A stretch of DNA of 64,000 nt, taken from the NCBI GenBank assembly GCA_020161855.1, contig JAIUNJ010000001.1, positions 248,001 through 312,000 on the forward strand, given 5' to 3'. This document shows, piece after piece, positions 44,683-54,089 of this stretch; position 1 is the first letter of the stretch; each line of letters starts with the position of its first letter. Below the pieces are notes generated by a model that made no database searches, was not told where the DNA came from, and worked only from the letters and a program-made list of their open reading frames with translations. Source of the stretch: Pseudomonadota bacterium. Its GTDB lineage: Bacteria; Pseudomonadota; Alphaproteobacteria; Rhizobiales; Aestuariivirgaceae. The translations under genes were made by a program, and so were the position numbers.

Positions 44683-45891
44683 AGTGGAATCATTATCATC
44701 GGCGCGGGCATGGCAGGGCATCGCGCCGTTATCGGGCTCCGTGCCAATGGCTATGATGGCGCCATCACCCTCGTGGGTGAAGAAGCGCTCATGCCCTATG
44801 ACCGGCCGCCGCTGTCAAAGTCAGCCATCCTCGAGGAACAAGAGCCACTACCTGTATGGCTGATGGATGAGGGCATTGCCGCATCGCTGAAGGCCGATGT
44901 GCGCCTGAAACACACCGCAACTGCGATTGACCGCAAGGCGAAGACGGTCTCGTTAAATGACGGCTCCAGCCTGGGATATCACAAGCTTCTGCTGGCCACG
45001 GGCGCCAAGCCCCGCAGGCTTCCCGTACCTGGTGGCGAACGCGCGATTCTGCTGCGCAACTTTGAAGATGCGCTGGCCTTGCGTGCCCGTTTTCAGCCGG
45101 GCGCGCGGGTTGTTGTCGTTGGCGGCGGCTTCATCGGCCTTGAACTTGCGTCCTCGGCAAACAAGCGCGGGTCGAAGGTTACACTCATCGAAGCGCAGCC
45201 CCGGATTCTGATGCGTGGCGTGCCTGAGGATATTGCCCGCATAATCCATGACCGGCATGCGGCGGCAGGCGTCGATCTCCGCATGGGCCAGGGTATTGCC
45301 GAGATCACAGAAACTTCCGTGCGGCTCGCGAACGGCGATGAAATTCTTTTTGATGCGGTCATCGCAGGCATTGGCGCTGCCCCTGAGATTCGTCTTGCAG
45401 AAGCTGCAGGACTTGCCCTCGATAATGGCATTGCCGTCGATGGCACACTTCAGACCAGTGATCCCGATATCTTTGCCGCAGGTGATTGCTGTTCCTTCCC
45501 GCACCCTCTCTTCGGTGACGTGCGCATCAGGCTGGAAGCCTGGCGCAATGCTCAGGACCAGGGGACGCTGGCCGGCGAGAACATGCTCGGGGCCGGCAAG
45601 ATTTATAAGGGCATACCCTGGTTCTGGTCTGACCAGTATGAGTTGAACCTGCAGGTTAGCGGCCTGCCGCATCTCGGGCGGCGGATCATTGAACGCAAGC
45701 CCTCACCGGAAAGTCTCATTCTCTTTCACCTGACGGAAGAAGGCCGGCTGGTCGGCGCCAGCGGCATCGGCCCGGGCAACAGCATTGGCCGCGATATCAA
45801 GCTGGCCGAGATGTTGATTGCGCGACAGGCCCATCCCGCCACCGAGCTTCTCGCCGATCGCGCCGTTCAACTGAAATCATTGTTGAAGTGA
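44680..45891 (+). CDS. MocF-like ferredoxin reductase (FAD/NAD)
   Basis: 403 residues. Two dinucleotide folds: FAD motif GAGMAGHRAVIGLR at the N-terminus and NAD motif VVVGGGFIGLELAS at about residue 147, then FAAGDCCSFPHPLFG. C-terminal reductase domain with the RLEAWRNAQDQG and PWFWSDQYELNLQ motifs of oxygenase-coupled ferredoxin reductases. Should pass electrons from NADH to a small ferredoxin for the membrane oxygenase upstream. Confidence 0.88.
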   Translation: MSGIIIIGAGMAGHRAVIGLRANGYDGAITLVGEEALMPYDRPPLSKSAILEEQEPLPVWLMDEGIAASLKADVRLKHTATAIDRKAKTVSLNDGSSLGYHKLLLATGAKPRRLPVPGGERAILLRNFEDALALRARFQPGARVVVVGGGFIGLELASSANKRGSKVTLIEAQPRILMRGVPEDIARIIHDRHAAAGVDLRMGQGIAEITETSVRLANGDEILFDAVIAGIGAAPEIRLAEAAGLALDNGIAVDGTLQTSDPDIFAAGDCCSFPHPLFGDVRIRLEAWRNAQDQGTLAGENMLGAGKIYKGIPWFWSDQYELNLQVSGLPHLGRRIIERKPSPESLILFHLTEEGRLVGASGIGPGNSIGRDIKLAEMLIARQAHPATELLADRAVQLKSLLK

Positions 45892-45931
45892 TGCGCAGCG
45901 CTACATTTACAAGACATGGGAGAACAGAAAC

Positions 45932-46921
45932 ATGATCAGGTTTGGCGTCATCGGTGCTGGCCGCATCGGCAAGGTCCATTCAGCGACCATTGCGGCAAAT
46001 CCAAAAGCTCAGCTGGCCTACATTGCCGATGCGGTTCCGGCCGCAGCCGAGGCACTGGCCAAGCAGCATGGCGCCAAGGTTGCCACTGTTGATGAGATCA
46101 TGAAAGCGAAGGACGTCGATGCCGTCCTCATCGGTTCGCCAACGGGCTTTCATGCCGAACAGATTCAGGCCGCTTCCAATGCCGGCAAGGCCATCATGTG
46201 TGAGAAGCCTGTCTCGCTGTCGGTCGGTCTCATTCACGATACTCTGAAGGTGGTGGAAAAGAACAAATCCACCCTGATGATCGGATTCAACCGCCGCTTT
46301 GACCCAAGCTTTGCCGAACTGCAGTCGAGGATACGTAAGGGTGCCGTCGGCGAGGTTGAGCTCGTCACCGTCATTTCGCGCGACCCTGCACCGCCACCGG
46401 CAGAATATGTAAAGGGTTCCGGTGGCCTGTTCCGCGACATGATGATCCACGACTTCGACATGGCGCGCTTCCTCATGGGCGAAGAATTCGTTGTTGTGCA
46501 GGCTCTTGGATCCGCGCTTGTCGACAAGGCCATCGGCGAGGCTGGCGACGTGGACACCGCTGCCGTGCAGATGCAGACCAAGACCGGGCGCATTGCCGTC
46601 ATCACCAACTCGCGCCGCGCCACCTATGGCTATGACCAACGCATGGAAGTGCATGGCTCCAAGGGCATGTTGTCGGCCCGCAATGTTCACAACACCACGG
46701 TGGAACTGCACAACAGCAACGGCACGCAGGCCGACCCGATCCAGAACTTCTTCCTGGAGCGCTATGGCCAGGCCTATGCCGATGAACTCAATACCTTCAT
46801 TGCCGCGGTCGAGAGCGGCAACCGCGACCCGCGTCCCAATGGCTTCGATGGTCTGCAGGCCCAGATTCTGGCCGATGCAGCAACAGAGAGCTGGAAGACC
46901 GGCAAGCCTGTGAAGGCTTGA
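45932..46921 (+). CDS. iolG: Inositol 2-dehydrogenase (Gfo/Idh/MocA family)
   Basis: 329 residues. NAD motif GVIGAGRIGKVHSATIA, the CEKPVSL lysine motif, IGFNRRFDPSF, and the catalytic Asp-His in MMIHDFDMARFLMGEEF. The C-terminal NFFLERYGQAYADELNTFI and DGLQAQILADAA are typical of IolG. Oxidises myo-inositol (or scyllo-inosamine-related cyclitols) to the ketone. 40 bp after the mocF-like gene and probably in the same operon. GGAGAA lies ahead of the ATG. Confidence 0.9.
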   Translation: MIRFGVIGAGRIGKVHSATIAANPKAQLAYIADAVPAAAEALAKQHGAKVATVDEIMKAKDVDAVLIGSPTGFHAEQIQAASNAGKAIMCEKPVSLSVGLIHDTLKVVEKNKSTLMIGFNRRFDPSFAELQSRIRKGAVGEVELVTVISRDPAPPPAEYVKGSGGLFRDMMIHDFDMARFLMGEEFVVVQALGSALVDKAIGEAGDVDTAAVQMQTKTGRIAVITNSRRATYGYDQRMEVHGSKGMLSARNVHNTTVELHNSNGTQADPIQNFFLERYGQAYADELNTFIAAVESGNRDPRPNGFDGLQAQILADAATESWKTGKPVKA

Positions 46922-46933
46922 GGCTCGCCCCTG

Positions 46934-47728
46934 TCACCGCAAGGTGAGGCCGCCATCGATGGTGATGATTTCACCTGTCGTGAAGCTGGCGGCATCTGAC
47001 GCGAGATAGACAGTGGCTCCAACCAGTTCGTCGACACTGCCGATGCGATTCTGCACGGCATCCTTTGCCCACTTGTTGTTCACCACATCCGGGTGCTCGC
47101 GCAGAACTTCTTCGGTAAGTTCCGTGCGGATATAGCCAGGTGCGATGGCATTGACACGGATGTTGTGCTCGGCCCATTCGGTGGCCAGGCATTTGGTGAG
47201 CATGTGAACGCCAGCCTTCGACACATTATAGGCAGCATGGCGGAAGGGCCAGTTGACGATGCGTCCGGACATGGACCCCACGGAAATGATGCTGCCGGAC
47301 TTCTGCCTGATCATCTCCCGTCCCACGGCCCGCGATACGAGGAACACGCCATCAAGATTGACGGCCATGGTGCGCCGCCAGGTCTCGAGGCTGCAATCCT
47401 CGGCGTTGGCCGGGAGTACGATGCCGGCATTGTTCACCAGAATGTCGATGCGACCCCAGGCCGATACAACCTCCCGGGCAATCCGTTCCACGTCGGGCTC
47501 AAGCGACACATCGGCTTTGATGACCATGGCCCTGCGGCCTGCGATCCGAATATCAGCCGCGAGCGCTTCGGCGCGGTCTGTCGTCGATTGCACGACAATG
47601 GCAACATCAGCGCCATGAGCGGCAAGCCCTTCCGCCAGTGCCTTGCCAATGCCACGAGAACCGCCGGTGACGATGGCTGTCTTTCCCAGAAGGCTGAACA
47701 CATTACGATAGGCCGCAATCTTCGACAT
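46934..47728 (-). CDS. Short-chain dehydrogenase/reductase (SDR)
   Basis: 264 residues. TGGSRGIG at about residue 21, NNAG, SVGSMSG (Ser), Y-x3-K in YNVSKAG and IITIDGGLTLR at the end. A classical SDR of the sugar-alcohol or gluconate type. On the minus strand, 29 bp after the iron alcohol dehydrogenase gene, so the pair likely acts together on one substrate. Convergent with iolG. Confidence 0.87.
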   Translation of the reverse strand: MSKIAAYRNVFSLLGKTAIVTGGSRGIGKALAEGLAAHGADVAIVVQSTTDRAEALAADIRIAGRRAMVIKADVSLEPDVERIAREVVSAWGRIDILVNNAGIVLPANAEDCSLETWRRTMAVNLDGVFLVSRAVGREMIRQKSGSIISVGSMSGRIVNWPFRHAAYNVSKAGVHMLTKCLATEWAEHNIRVNAIAPGYIRTELTEEVLREHPDVVNNKWAKDAVQNRIGSVDELVGATVYLASDAASFTTGEIITIDGGLTLR

Positions 47729-47757
47729 GATCTACCCCAGTACTTGTTGCGGCCGTC

Positions 47758-48870
47758 TCAAGCCGCTTCTTCGAGGATTTGCAGATAGTCCGCGGCCGTG
47801 GCGAGCCGGGGATTGGTGGCGTGGCAATGGTCCTTCAGCGCCTCCTCTGAAACCTGCCCCATCATGTCGGGCGTAACTCCCAGGGCCTTGAGTCCGCTTG
47901 GAATGCCAATGCTCCTGTTGAGCCTGGTGATTGCCTCATCCGGAGCACTTCCAAAGAAGCGCGCAAGTTCACCCCACTTGCCGCCGATCACCGGCCTGTT
48001 GAAGCGCAATACTGCCGGCATGAGAATGGCATTGAGCGTACCATGATGCAGATTAAGTGAACGGATGGCCCCGAGGGGATGGGTCAGCGCATGGACGGCG
48101 CCAAGGCCTTTCTGGAAGGCCATCGCCCCCTCAAGCGCACACATCATCATGTCGTTACGGGCCGCCTTGTCGCTGCCGTCACGCACGGCCGCTTCCAGTG
48201 AGCGCCAACCCCGCATCAGCCCATCCATGGCAATCGAATCTGCAGGAGGATTGAAGGCCGATGCCATGAAGGTCTCAAGGCAATGGGAAATGGCATCCAT
48301 GCCGGTCGCAGCCGTCAAACCCGCAGGCAGGCCATAGGTGAGCTCCGGATCACACAGGGCGATCGAAGGCAACATGTATGGCGAGATGATTCCGAGCTTG
48401 CGGCCTTCGGCTGTGATGATCACTGCCGCCCGGCCCACTTCCGAACCCGTACCAGCCGTTGTCGGAACCGCAATCATCGGACAGATGCGGCCGTGAATAC
48501 GCGACAGGCCGCCGGCAACGAGTGTGTACTGGGAAAGCGGTCCTTCATGGCCCGTCAGCAGGCGCACGCCTTTGGCAAGATCCAGCGCTGAACCGCCGCC
48601 GAGACCGATGATGCCATCACAGCCTTCCCGGCGATAGACGGCCAGTGCCTCCTGCACGGCAGCCTCGGTCGGATTGGCAGGCGTACCGTCAAATATCGCA
48701 GGCGCATCCTTGAGCAATCCCGCCACCTTGCCCGCGAGACCTGACGCGACCAGTCCTTTGTCGGTGGCAATCAGCGGTCGCTTGACGTTGAGCGCCGCCA
48801 GAAACTCCGGCAGCCGCCCGACCTGGCCTTCGCCGAATTCGATGCGCGTCAGATAACTGATGGTTGCCAT
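47758..48870 (-). CDS. Iron-containing alcohol dehydrogenase
   Basis: 370 residues. Family motifs: GLGGGSALDLAKGVRLL, PTTAGTGSEVGRAAVI, GMDAISHCLETFMA and HALTHPLGAIRSLNLHHGTLN, which supply the metal-binding His residues. Related to 1,3-propanediol and lactaldehyde reductases and maleylacetate reductases. The exact substrate is open. Divergent from a GntR-family gene with 127 bp between, so probably under its control. Confidence 0.88.
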   Translation of the reverse strand: MATISYLTRIEFGEGQVGRLPEFLAALNVKRPLIATDKGLVASGLAGKVAGLLKDAPAIFDGTPANPTEAAVQEALAVYRREGCDGIIGLGGGSALDLAKGVRLLTGHEGPLSQYTLVAGGLSRIHGRICPMIAVPTTAGTGSEVGRAAVIITAEGRKLGIISPYMLPSIALCDPELTYGLPAGLTAATGMDAISHCLETFMASAFNPPADSIAMDGLMRGWRSLEAAVRDGSDKAARNDMMMCALEGAMAFQKGLGAVHALTHPLGAIRSLNLHHGTLNAILMPAVLRFNRPVIGGKWGELARFFGSAPDEAITRLNRSIGIPSGLKALGVTPDMMGQVSEEALKDHCHATNPRLATAADYLQILEEAA

Positions 48871-48891
48871 GTATCCTGCCTTCCCACTTGT

Positions 48892-48925
48892 CTGATCATC
48901 TAATATATGAGCTAATGTGGATCAG
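48892..48925. promoter_or_regulatory. Candidate GntR operator in divergent promoter region
   Basis: CTGATC (48892-48897) and GATCAG (48920-48925) form an inverted repeat around an AT-rich core that also repeats CTAAT twice (48899, 48912). It lies between the alcohol dehydrogenase and gntR-type genes. No match to a known site is claimed. Confidence 0.35.
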
Positions 48926-48997
48926 CCAGACCAAATTCGCCTTTCTCCATCTAAGCTTCAGAAAAACTGGAAAAACTAGCAGGCATCTCTACCCGAT

Positions 48998-49726
48998 ATG
49001 ACTTCCAAGCCAGCAGCCAAGTCAGATCAGATATATGAGTTCTTGCGTCAGGCCATTGTGCGGCTCGACATGGAGCCTGGTTCCCCCATCCTCGAAAAAG
49101 ACCTCTGCCTCCGCTTCCAGGTCTCCCGTACGCCGGTCCGCGAGGCGCTGCAGCGGCTTGCCGAGGAGGATCTCGTCGAGATCCTTCCCCATTCGGCAAC
49201 GCTCGTCAGCCGCATCTCCTTCAAGGTTGCAGAAGAAGGTTTTGTTCTGCGCCGGGCCATGGAGATCGAGAGTGTCCGCAAGGCCTGTGAGAACATCACG
49301 GCGCAGGATGATATCGTGCTGGACGGAATCATCGCCCGCATGCGCCAAACATTGCGTGAAGGTCGGCTCGAAGCTTACCTTGAAGTGGATGATGACTTTC
49401 ACGCCGCCATTGCCCGGATCAGCGGCTATCCGCGCATCTGGAAATTCATCACGCTGGCCAAAGTCCACCTCGATCGTATGCGCCAGTTGAGCGCGCCGGT
49501 GCCAGGCCATCTTGCCGATGTGACAGAACAGCATGCCGCCATCGCCAAGGCGCTGGAACGGCGCAATGCCATGCAGGCTGAACTGGCCATGCGTATTCAC
49601 CTTGACAGTTCGTTTGCGGTGATGGCCGCGATGTACAAGGACAAGACCGCCTTCTTCTCTGAAGAGCGGCAGGACAGGACAGGCGAAGGACGGACAATCC
49701 GCCGCGCCGCCGGGAGGATCAGATGA
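48998..49726 (+). CDS. GntR-family regulator (FCD/FadR subfamily)
   Basis: 242 residues. N-terminal winged helix (IYEFLRQAIVRLDMEPGSPI, CLRFQVSRTPVREALQRLAE), then an FCD ligand domain with the usual D and H residues (DDDFHAAIARISGYPRIW, TEQHAAIAKALERRNA). Regulators of this type respond to small organic acids or sugar acids. It overlaps the GMC oxidoreductase gene by 4 bp and is divergent from the dehydrogenases. Confidence 0.9.
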   Translation: MTSKPAAKSDQIYEFLRQAIVRLDMEPGSPILEKDLCLRFQVSRTPVREALQRLAEEDLVEILPHSATLVSRISFKVAEEGFVLRRAMEIESVRKACENITAQDDIVLDGIIARMRQTLREGRLEAYLEVDDDFHAAIARISGYPRIWKFITLAKVHLDRMRQLSAPVPGHLADVTEQHAAIAKALERRNAMQAELAMRIHLDSSFAVMAAMYKDKTAFFSEERQDRTGEGRTIRRAAGRIR

Positions 49727-51267
49727 GTGAGTTGCGCAAATCCTATGATGTTGTGATCGTCGGCGCCGGAGTCGGCGGTGGCGCCATGGCCAATCAGCTG
49801 GCCAAGGCCGGTGTTCGCGTCCTTGTCGTCGAGCGCGGCAACCGCCTGCCCCGCGAGGCTGACAACTGGAGCGTCAAGGCCGTATTCCACGAGAAGCGCT
49901 ATACGACCAAGGAAACCTGGCGCGACCGTGATGGCCAGGAGTTCAATCCATCCACCTACTACTATGTGGGCGGCAACTCGAAGTTCTTTGGTACCGCCAC
50001 GATCCGTCTCCGCGCCGAGGACTTTCAGGATCTTGCCCATGAAGGTGGCGTGGCGCCCGCATGGCCCATCAGCTACGGCGATCTTGCGCCCTACTACGAT
50101 GTGGCAGAGCAGTTGATGGGAACCCATGGCACCGCCGGCATGGACCCTTGCGAGCCGCCCCGCTCCGGGCCCATGCCCTATCCTGCCATCGGACACGAGC
50201 CGGAAATCGAGTACTTCAATACACGCCTGCGCGATCTCGGCCTGAAGCCATTTCCACTGCCCGTTGCCATTGATCTTCACCCCGGTGGAACTTGCATCCG
50301 CTGCCGCACATGTGATGGGTTTGCCTGCAAGATCGGCGCAAAGAACGATGCAGAAGTGCGCCTCGTCGATCCTGCTCTCGCCACCGGCAATGTCGATCTC
50401 ATTCTGGATAGCTATGTCCACCGTTTCATCACCAGCGATGATGGGCGCAAAGTCACTGGCATTGACATCGAACAGAAAGGCGAGCGCCGCATCATCCATG
50501 GCGATCTTTTCATCTCAAGCGCCGGCGCCATCAATTCCGCGGCACTGTTGCTCAGATCTGCCAATGGCAAGCATCCAAAGGGGCTCGGCAACAACAGTTC
50601 CGACCAGCTGGGCCGCAACTACATGGCGCACAACAACACCGCCATGATGGCCATCAATCCCTTCAAGAAGAACAACGTCGTCTTCCAGAAGTCGCTGTGC
50701 ATCAATGATTTCTATCTCGCGAACAGTGTACGCCCCTATCCGCTCGGAAATGTGCAGGGTCTCGGCAAGCTGCAGGGTGGCATGCTCACGGCCCACATGA
50801 AGGGAACACCCGAATGGCTCATGAGCTGGTTTGCCACGCGCAGCGTCGATTGGTGGATCATGTCGGAGGATCTGCCCGATCCGAACAATCGCGTCACAAT
50901 CGACAATGATGGCAAGATCAGGCTGTCCTACACTGCCAACAATCTCAAGGCACATGGCGAGCTTGTGAAGCACTGGAGCAAGTTGATGCGCTCGCTCGGC
51001 TATCCACTCGTGATCACACAGAAGATGGATATCAAGGTCGCCATGCATCAATGCGGGACCGCCCGCTTCGGCAAGGATCCCGCGACATCTGTACTCGATC
51101 CCTTCTGCAGGAGCTGGGATGTCGACAACCTCTATGTTGTCGATGCGTCATTCATGCCGTCCTCGACATCGGTCAATCCGTCGCTCACTATCGTGGCGCA
51201 AGCCGTCCGGACGACAGAGCACTTGCTCAAGAACGTACTTCGAGTCTCACACAACAAGGCTGCATAG
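49723..51267 (+). CDS. GMC-family FAD oxidoreductase
   Basis: 514 residues. FAD motif VVIVGAGVGGGAMANQLAKA, later GGNSKFFGTATIRLR, and the C-terminal GMC_oxred_C segment MHQCGTARFGKDPATSVLDP followed by DNLYVVDASFMPSSTSVNP. The His of MHQCGTARFG and the Asn of STSVNP are the active-site pair. Enzymes of this class oxidise sugars, polyols or cyclitols (gluconate, sorbose, fructose type). Co-transcribed with its GntR regulator. Confidence 0.9.
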   Translation: MSELRKSYDVVIVGAGVGGGAMANQLAKAGVRVLVVERGNRLPREADNWSVKAVFHEKRYTTKETWRDRDGQEFNPSTYYYVGGNSKFFGTATIRLRAEDFQDLAHEGGVAPAWPISYGDLAPYYDVAEQLMGTHGTAGMDPCEPPRSGPMPYPAIGHEPEIEYFNTRLRDLGLKPFPLPVAIDLHPGGTCIRCRTCDGFACKIGAKNDAEVRLVDPALATGNVDLILDSYVHRFITSDDGRKVTGIDIEQKGERRIIHGDLFISSAGAINSAALLLRSANGKHPKGLGNNSSDQLGRNYMAHNNTAMMAINPFKKNNVVFQKSLCINDFYLANSVRPYPLGNVQGLGKLQGGMLTAHMKGTPEWLMSWFATRSVDWWIMSEDLPDPNNRVTIDNDGKIRLSYTANNLKAHGELVKHWSKLMRSLGYPLVITQKMDIKVAMHQCGTARFGKDPATSVLDPFCRSWDVDNLYVVDASFMPSSTSVNPSLTIVAQAVRTTEHLLKNVLRVSHNKAA

Positions 51268-51272
51268 GGCTT

Positions 51273-52472
51273 CTACCTGCAGGAGGTCGGCAGAGGCGCA
51301 CGGGCCAGGGCCGCATTGACCCATGCGATCGCCTGTGCCTTGCCTGCTTCAGCGGAACCACCATGGCCACTCCCCTCAAGCACGCCATAACGGATCCTGC
51401 CACCCGCCCGGCATGAGCTGCGCACGGTGGCCAGTGTCACCTTCGACCGGACGATTGAATCCTGGCTGCCCTGCAGCACAAGCGTGGGCACGCCAGGCGC
51501 CAGCACGGAGATGGAGTTTGAGAGGATGACGTTGCGCCAATCAGGAAGCGCAAGCGGACTCACCTTGAGAAGTGGCTGATGCAGTTCATCCTGGGCAAAG
51601 AAGACATCCAGCTTGCCTGCCAGCGTGTTGACGCATCTCTTGTTGATCGCCGCAACGGTGGGCAGCGCCGCATCAGCCACGACATCGCGGATCGGCAAGC
51701 CATATTTTTGCGACCATGACTGAAGCGCGTAGCTCATCAGAATGCGGCCCTCGGCCGTATCTGCATCAGCAAGAACAAGTTGTGCGAGATCAGTCGGCGC
51801 CGCAATGGCGGCAACACCCATGAGCTTCAGTTCTGGCGCGTAGGACGACGCATAAAGTGCACCAAACAATGCGGCGTGAGCGCCTTGGGAATATCCGTAG
51901 ATGGCATATTCATTTGACGCCACGAGGCCCGAGATCTGCCGGGCGGCACGGACGGCATCAAGCACGGCCTGTGCCTGGCCCTTGCCGACGAGGTAACCGA
52001 CAGGCCCCTGCGTGCCGAGACCCGGATAGTCCGTCGCAACAACAACATGACCAGCAGCCACAAGCTCATTGAGGCCAAGAATGTAGCTTGTCGGCTTGCC
52101 ACTGGCCGACGGCGCACATTTCCTGCTGGTTCCGACTGTCGGATGTGCCCAGGCCACAATCCTCTGGCCGCCGGGCAATTTCGGCGGCACCTTTGAGATG
52201 ACGGCCACGCCCGAGGAATAGATCGGCCGGCCAGCATAGTCGCGTGTCACATAGAGCATGCGCCAGGCTGAGGCCCGGTAGACGGCCGGCATGGCAATGG
52301 GTTCAATCCGCACCAGGCGCCCCGGCGCAAGATTGCCCGTTTCATCGGTTCCTGCGTAAAGCGGATGGTCATGAGGGCCGGCTTGCACAAAATTGCCAAT
52401 GCCTGCCAGCAACACAAAAAACATGAATAGCGGCCGCAAGCGCCGCCACCAGGTCACAACTGCGTTTGACAT
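51273..52472 (-). CDS. Secreted lipase-like alpha/beta hydrolase (LIP family)
   Basis: 399 residues with an N-terminal signal/anchor (RPLFMFFVLLAGIGNFVQA). Alpha/beta-hydrolase core: WAHPTVGTSRKCAPS, DYPGLGTQGPVGYLVG, nucleophile elbow GYSQG and a late GSGHGG histidine. The arrangement is that of fungal-type secretory lipases (PF03583), which in bacteria are of unproven substrate range. Convergent with the GMC gene, 5 bp apart. Confidence 0.85.
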   Translation of the reverse strand: MSNAVVTWWRRLRPLFMFFVLLAGIGNFVQAGPHDHPLYAGTDETGNLAPGRLVRIEPIAMPAVYRASAWRMLYVTRDYAGRPIYSSGVAVISKVPPKLPGGQRIVAWAHPTVGTSRKCAPSASGKPTSYILGLNELVAAGHVVVATDYPGLGTQGPVGYLVGKGQAQAVLDAVRAARQISGLVASNEYAIYGYSQGAHAALFGALYASSYAPELKLMGVAAIAAPTDLAQLVLADADTAEGRILMSYALQSWSQKYGLPIRDVVADAALPTVAAINKRCVNTLAGKLDVFFAQDELHQPLLKVSPLALPDWRNVILSNSISVLAPGVPTLVLQGSQDSIVRSKVTLATVRSSCRAGGRIRYGVLEGSGHGGSAEAGKAQAIAWVNAALARAPLPTSCR

Positions 52473-52560
52473 TACCTGCCCACGAGATCTGAGTTATCCC
52501 ACTCTACAGAGCGGAGGCGGAACATCAAATCAGAAGTGCGGAGGGTAGAAGACGGGACAA

Positions 52561-52806
52561 TCAGGACCGGCTGCGGAAATGCCCGGCGCTCTTGCGATAA
52601 CCAGCCCTGACCGGAACGTTCGCCTCTTCCAGCAGGGGCCGCAACATGAACTCGGCATTGTCGCCGTCCAGAAGGCGCTTCGAGAAGATGAAGTTGCGGT
52701 TGTCTTCAACACGCCCGCCAGTCTTTGCGGGGCTTAGCCAGTTAACCAGACGACCCAGCCAATTCAGCTTGCCGATATGGTTGCCAGATGCATCAATGCC
52801 GGACAT
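52561..52806 (-). CDS. Small hypothetical protein
   Basis: 81 residues, MSGIDASGNHIGKLNWLGRLVN, with a basic C-terminus. No family recognised. Overlaps the end of the next small gene by 14 bp, so the two are coupled. It may be a modulator of the LysR or lipase neighbours, but nothing in the sequence says so. Confidence 0.5.
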   Translation of the reverse strand: MSGIDASGNHIGKLNWLGRLVNWLSPAKTGGRVEDNRNFIFSKRLLDGDNAEFMLRPLLEEANVPVRAGYRKSAGHFRSRS

Positions 52807-52954
52807 GGTCTGCCATTCCCCTGTGTTGGCGAAGCTTGTCGAGAAGCTGAATCACGTGGGCAGCCTCAACACGATCCCGCTTCATCACATCCTGAATGAT
52901 CGGCTCTGCCAGAAGATCGCGCCACGAGGGTTCACGAAAGCCGTACTTGTTCAT
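52793..52954 (-). CDS. Very small hypothetical protein
   Basis: 53 residues, MNKYGFREPSWRDLLAEPII then VMKRDRVEAAHVIQLLDKLR. The ATG has AGGAG eight bases upstream, which is why the longer frame from 53062 is not used. The fold looks helical. Unrecognised. First of the pair with the 81-residue gene. Confidence 0.5.
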   Translation of the reverse strand: MNKYGFREPSWRDLLAEPIIQDVMKRDRVEAAHVIQLLDKLRQHRGMADHVRH

Positions 52955-53058
52955 CTCGAAACTCCTGTCATCAGGAGCTTCATATTCGCACTGGCAGCCG
53001 CTGGCACAATTGAACAAAGTTGACGGCACAACTGACAATCGCTGCTCAAAGCCAACAA

Positions 53059-54006
53059 TCATGCGACAGCTCTCTCGACCGCAGCGTTTGCCAATTTGAG
53101 CGGTTTGGCTTCCTCGCGCAGCCAGTCACAGAAATGCGAGACCTTGGGCAGATTGAGCTTCGCCTTCGGGGCCACGAGATAGTAGGCAAAATTGATCGGC
53201 TGCGAGGCTCCGAAAGGAGCAACCAGCTTTCGCGCCGCAAGATCCGAGGCCGCAAGCGTTGCCTTGGCCAGGGCAATCCCCTTGCCATGAATTGCCGCTT
53301 CAAGAACCAGACTGGCCTGGTTGAAGCGCGGGCCACGCGAAGAGTCGATGTGCGCGGCTCCGGAGGCCCGCAGCCACATTTCCCAATTGGGGCAGGACGG
53401 ATCATTGTCCGGGCTGTCGTCGTGCAGAAGGGGGAGGCCCGCAAGATCATCCAGAGACTGGATCGGACCATGCTTCAGAATGAACGAAGGACTGCAAACG
53501 GGTATCACCGTTTCGGCCATGAGCTTCTCGTGCGAAAGCTCGCCATAATTCCCCGCGCCATAGCGAACCGCGAGGTCGATCCCCTCCTTGGCAAAGTCTA
53601 CGAGATGCATGGAGGCAGAGACATGAACGTCAATGTCAGGATGCAGCGCCTGAAAGCGATCCAGACGCGGAATCAGCCATTTTGCTGCAAATGACGGCGT
53701 AACGCTGATGCTCAGAACGCCCGACTCGCCCAGCGAATCGATGGCATCCATGGCATCGGCGAGACGATCAAAACCTTCCTGCAAATACTTCAGACCGGCT
53801 GCACCGGCATCGGTGAGCACAAGTCCGCGGCCACTTCTGGCAAAGACAGGAAGACCGATGTGATCTTCCAGAAGTCTGATCTGGTGGCTGATCGCAGCGG
53901 GCGTGACATGGAGTTCTTCCGCTGCGAGCGTGATGCTCAGGTGGCGGGCGGCGCATTCAAAGGCCTTGAGCGCGTTCAGGGGGGGCAGGTTTCGTCTCAT
54001 GGTCAT
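53059..54006 (-). CDS. LysR-family regulator, GcvA-like
   Basis: 315 residues. PPLNALKAFECAARHLSITL, then AAEELHVTPAAISHQIRLLE is the GcvA-subgroup helix-turn-helix, followed by the substrate-binding domain LSISVTPSFAAKWLIPRLDR. An ATG giving MTMRRNL is used instead of a TTG two codons earlier. Its leader contains the terminator at 54057-54089, so its own transcription must start close to the gene or be attenuated. It may regulate the orphan binding protein upstream. Confidence 0.87.
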   Translation of the reverse strand: MTMRRNLPPLNALKAFECAARHLSITLAAEELHVTPAAISHQIRLLEDHIGLPVFARSGRGLVLTDAGAAGLKYLQEGFDRLADAMDAIDSLGESGVLSISVTPSFAAKWLIPRLDRFQALHPDIDVHVSASMHLVDFAKEGIDLAVRYGAGNYGELSHEKLMAETVIPVCSPSFILKHGPIQSLDDLAGLPLLHDDSPDNDPSCPNWEMWLRASGAAHIDSSRGPRFNQASLVLEAAIHGKGIALAKATLAASDLAARKLVAPFGASQPINFAYYLVAPKAKLNLPKVSHFCDWLREEAKPLKLANAAVERAVA

Positions 54007-54056
54007 TGCCAATACTCTACTATTTACGTCTAGTAAAGGGAGTATCTTTAAGAACG

Positions 54057-54089
54057 AAAAAGGGCCGTCCAGGAAAATCCGGACGGCCC
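54057..54089 (-). terminator. Rho-independent terminator upstream of gcvA-like gene
   Basis: GGGCCGTCC and GGACGGCCC form a perfect 9-bp stem with a 10-nt loop, followed on the minus strand by TTTTT. It cannot end the binding-protein transcript alone, since that has its own terminator 147 bp earlier. It ends a separate RNA or attenuates the regulator gene. Confidence 0.75.
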
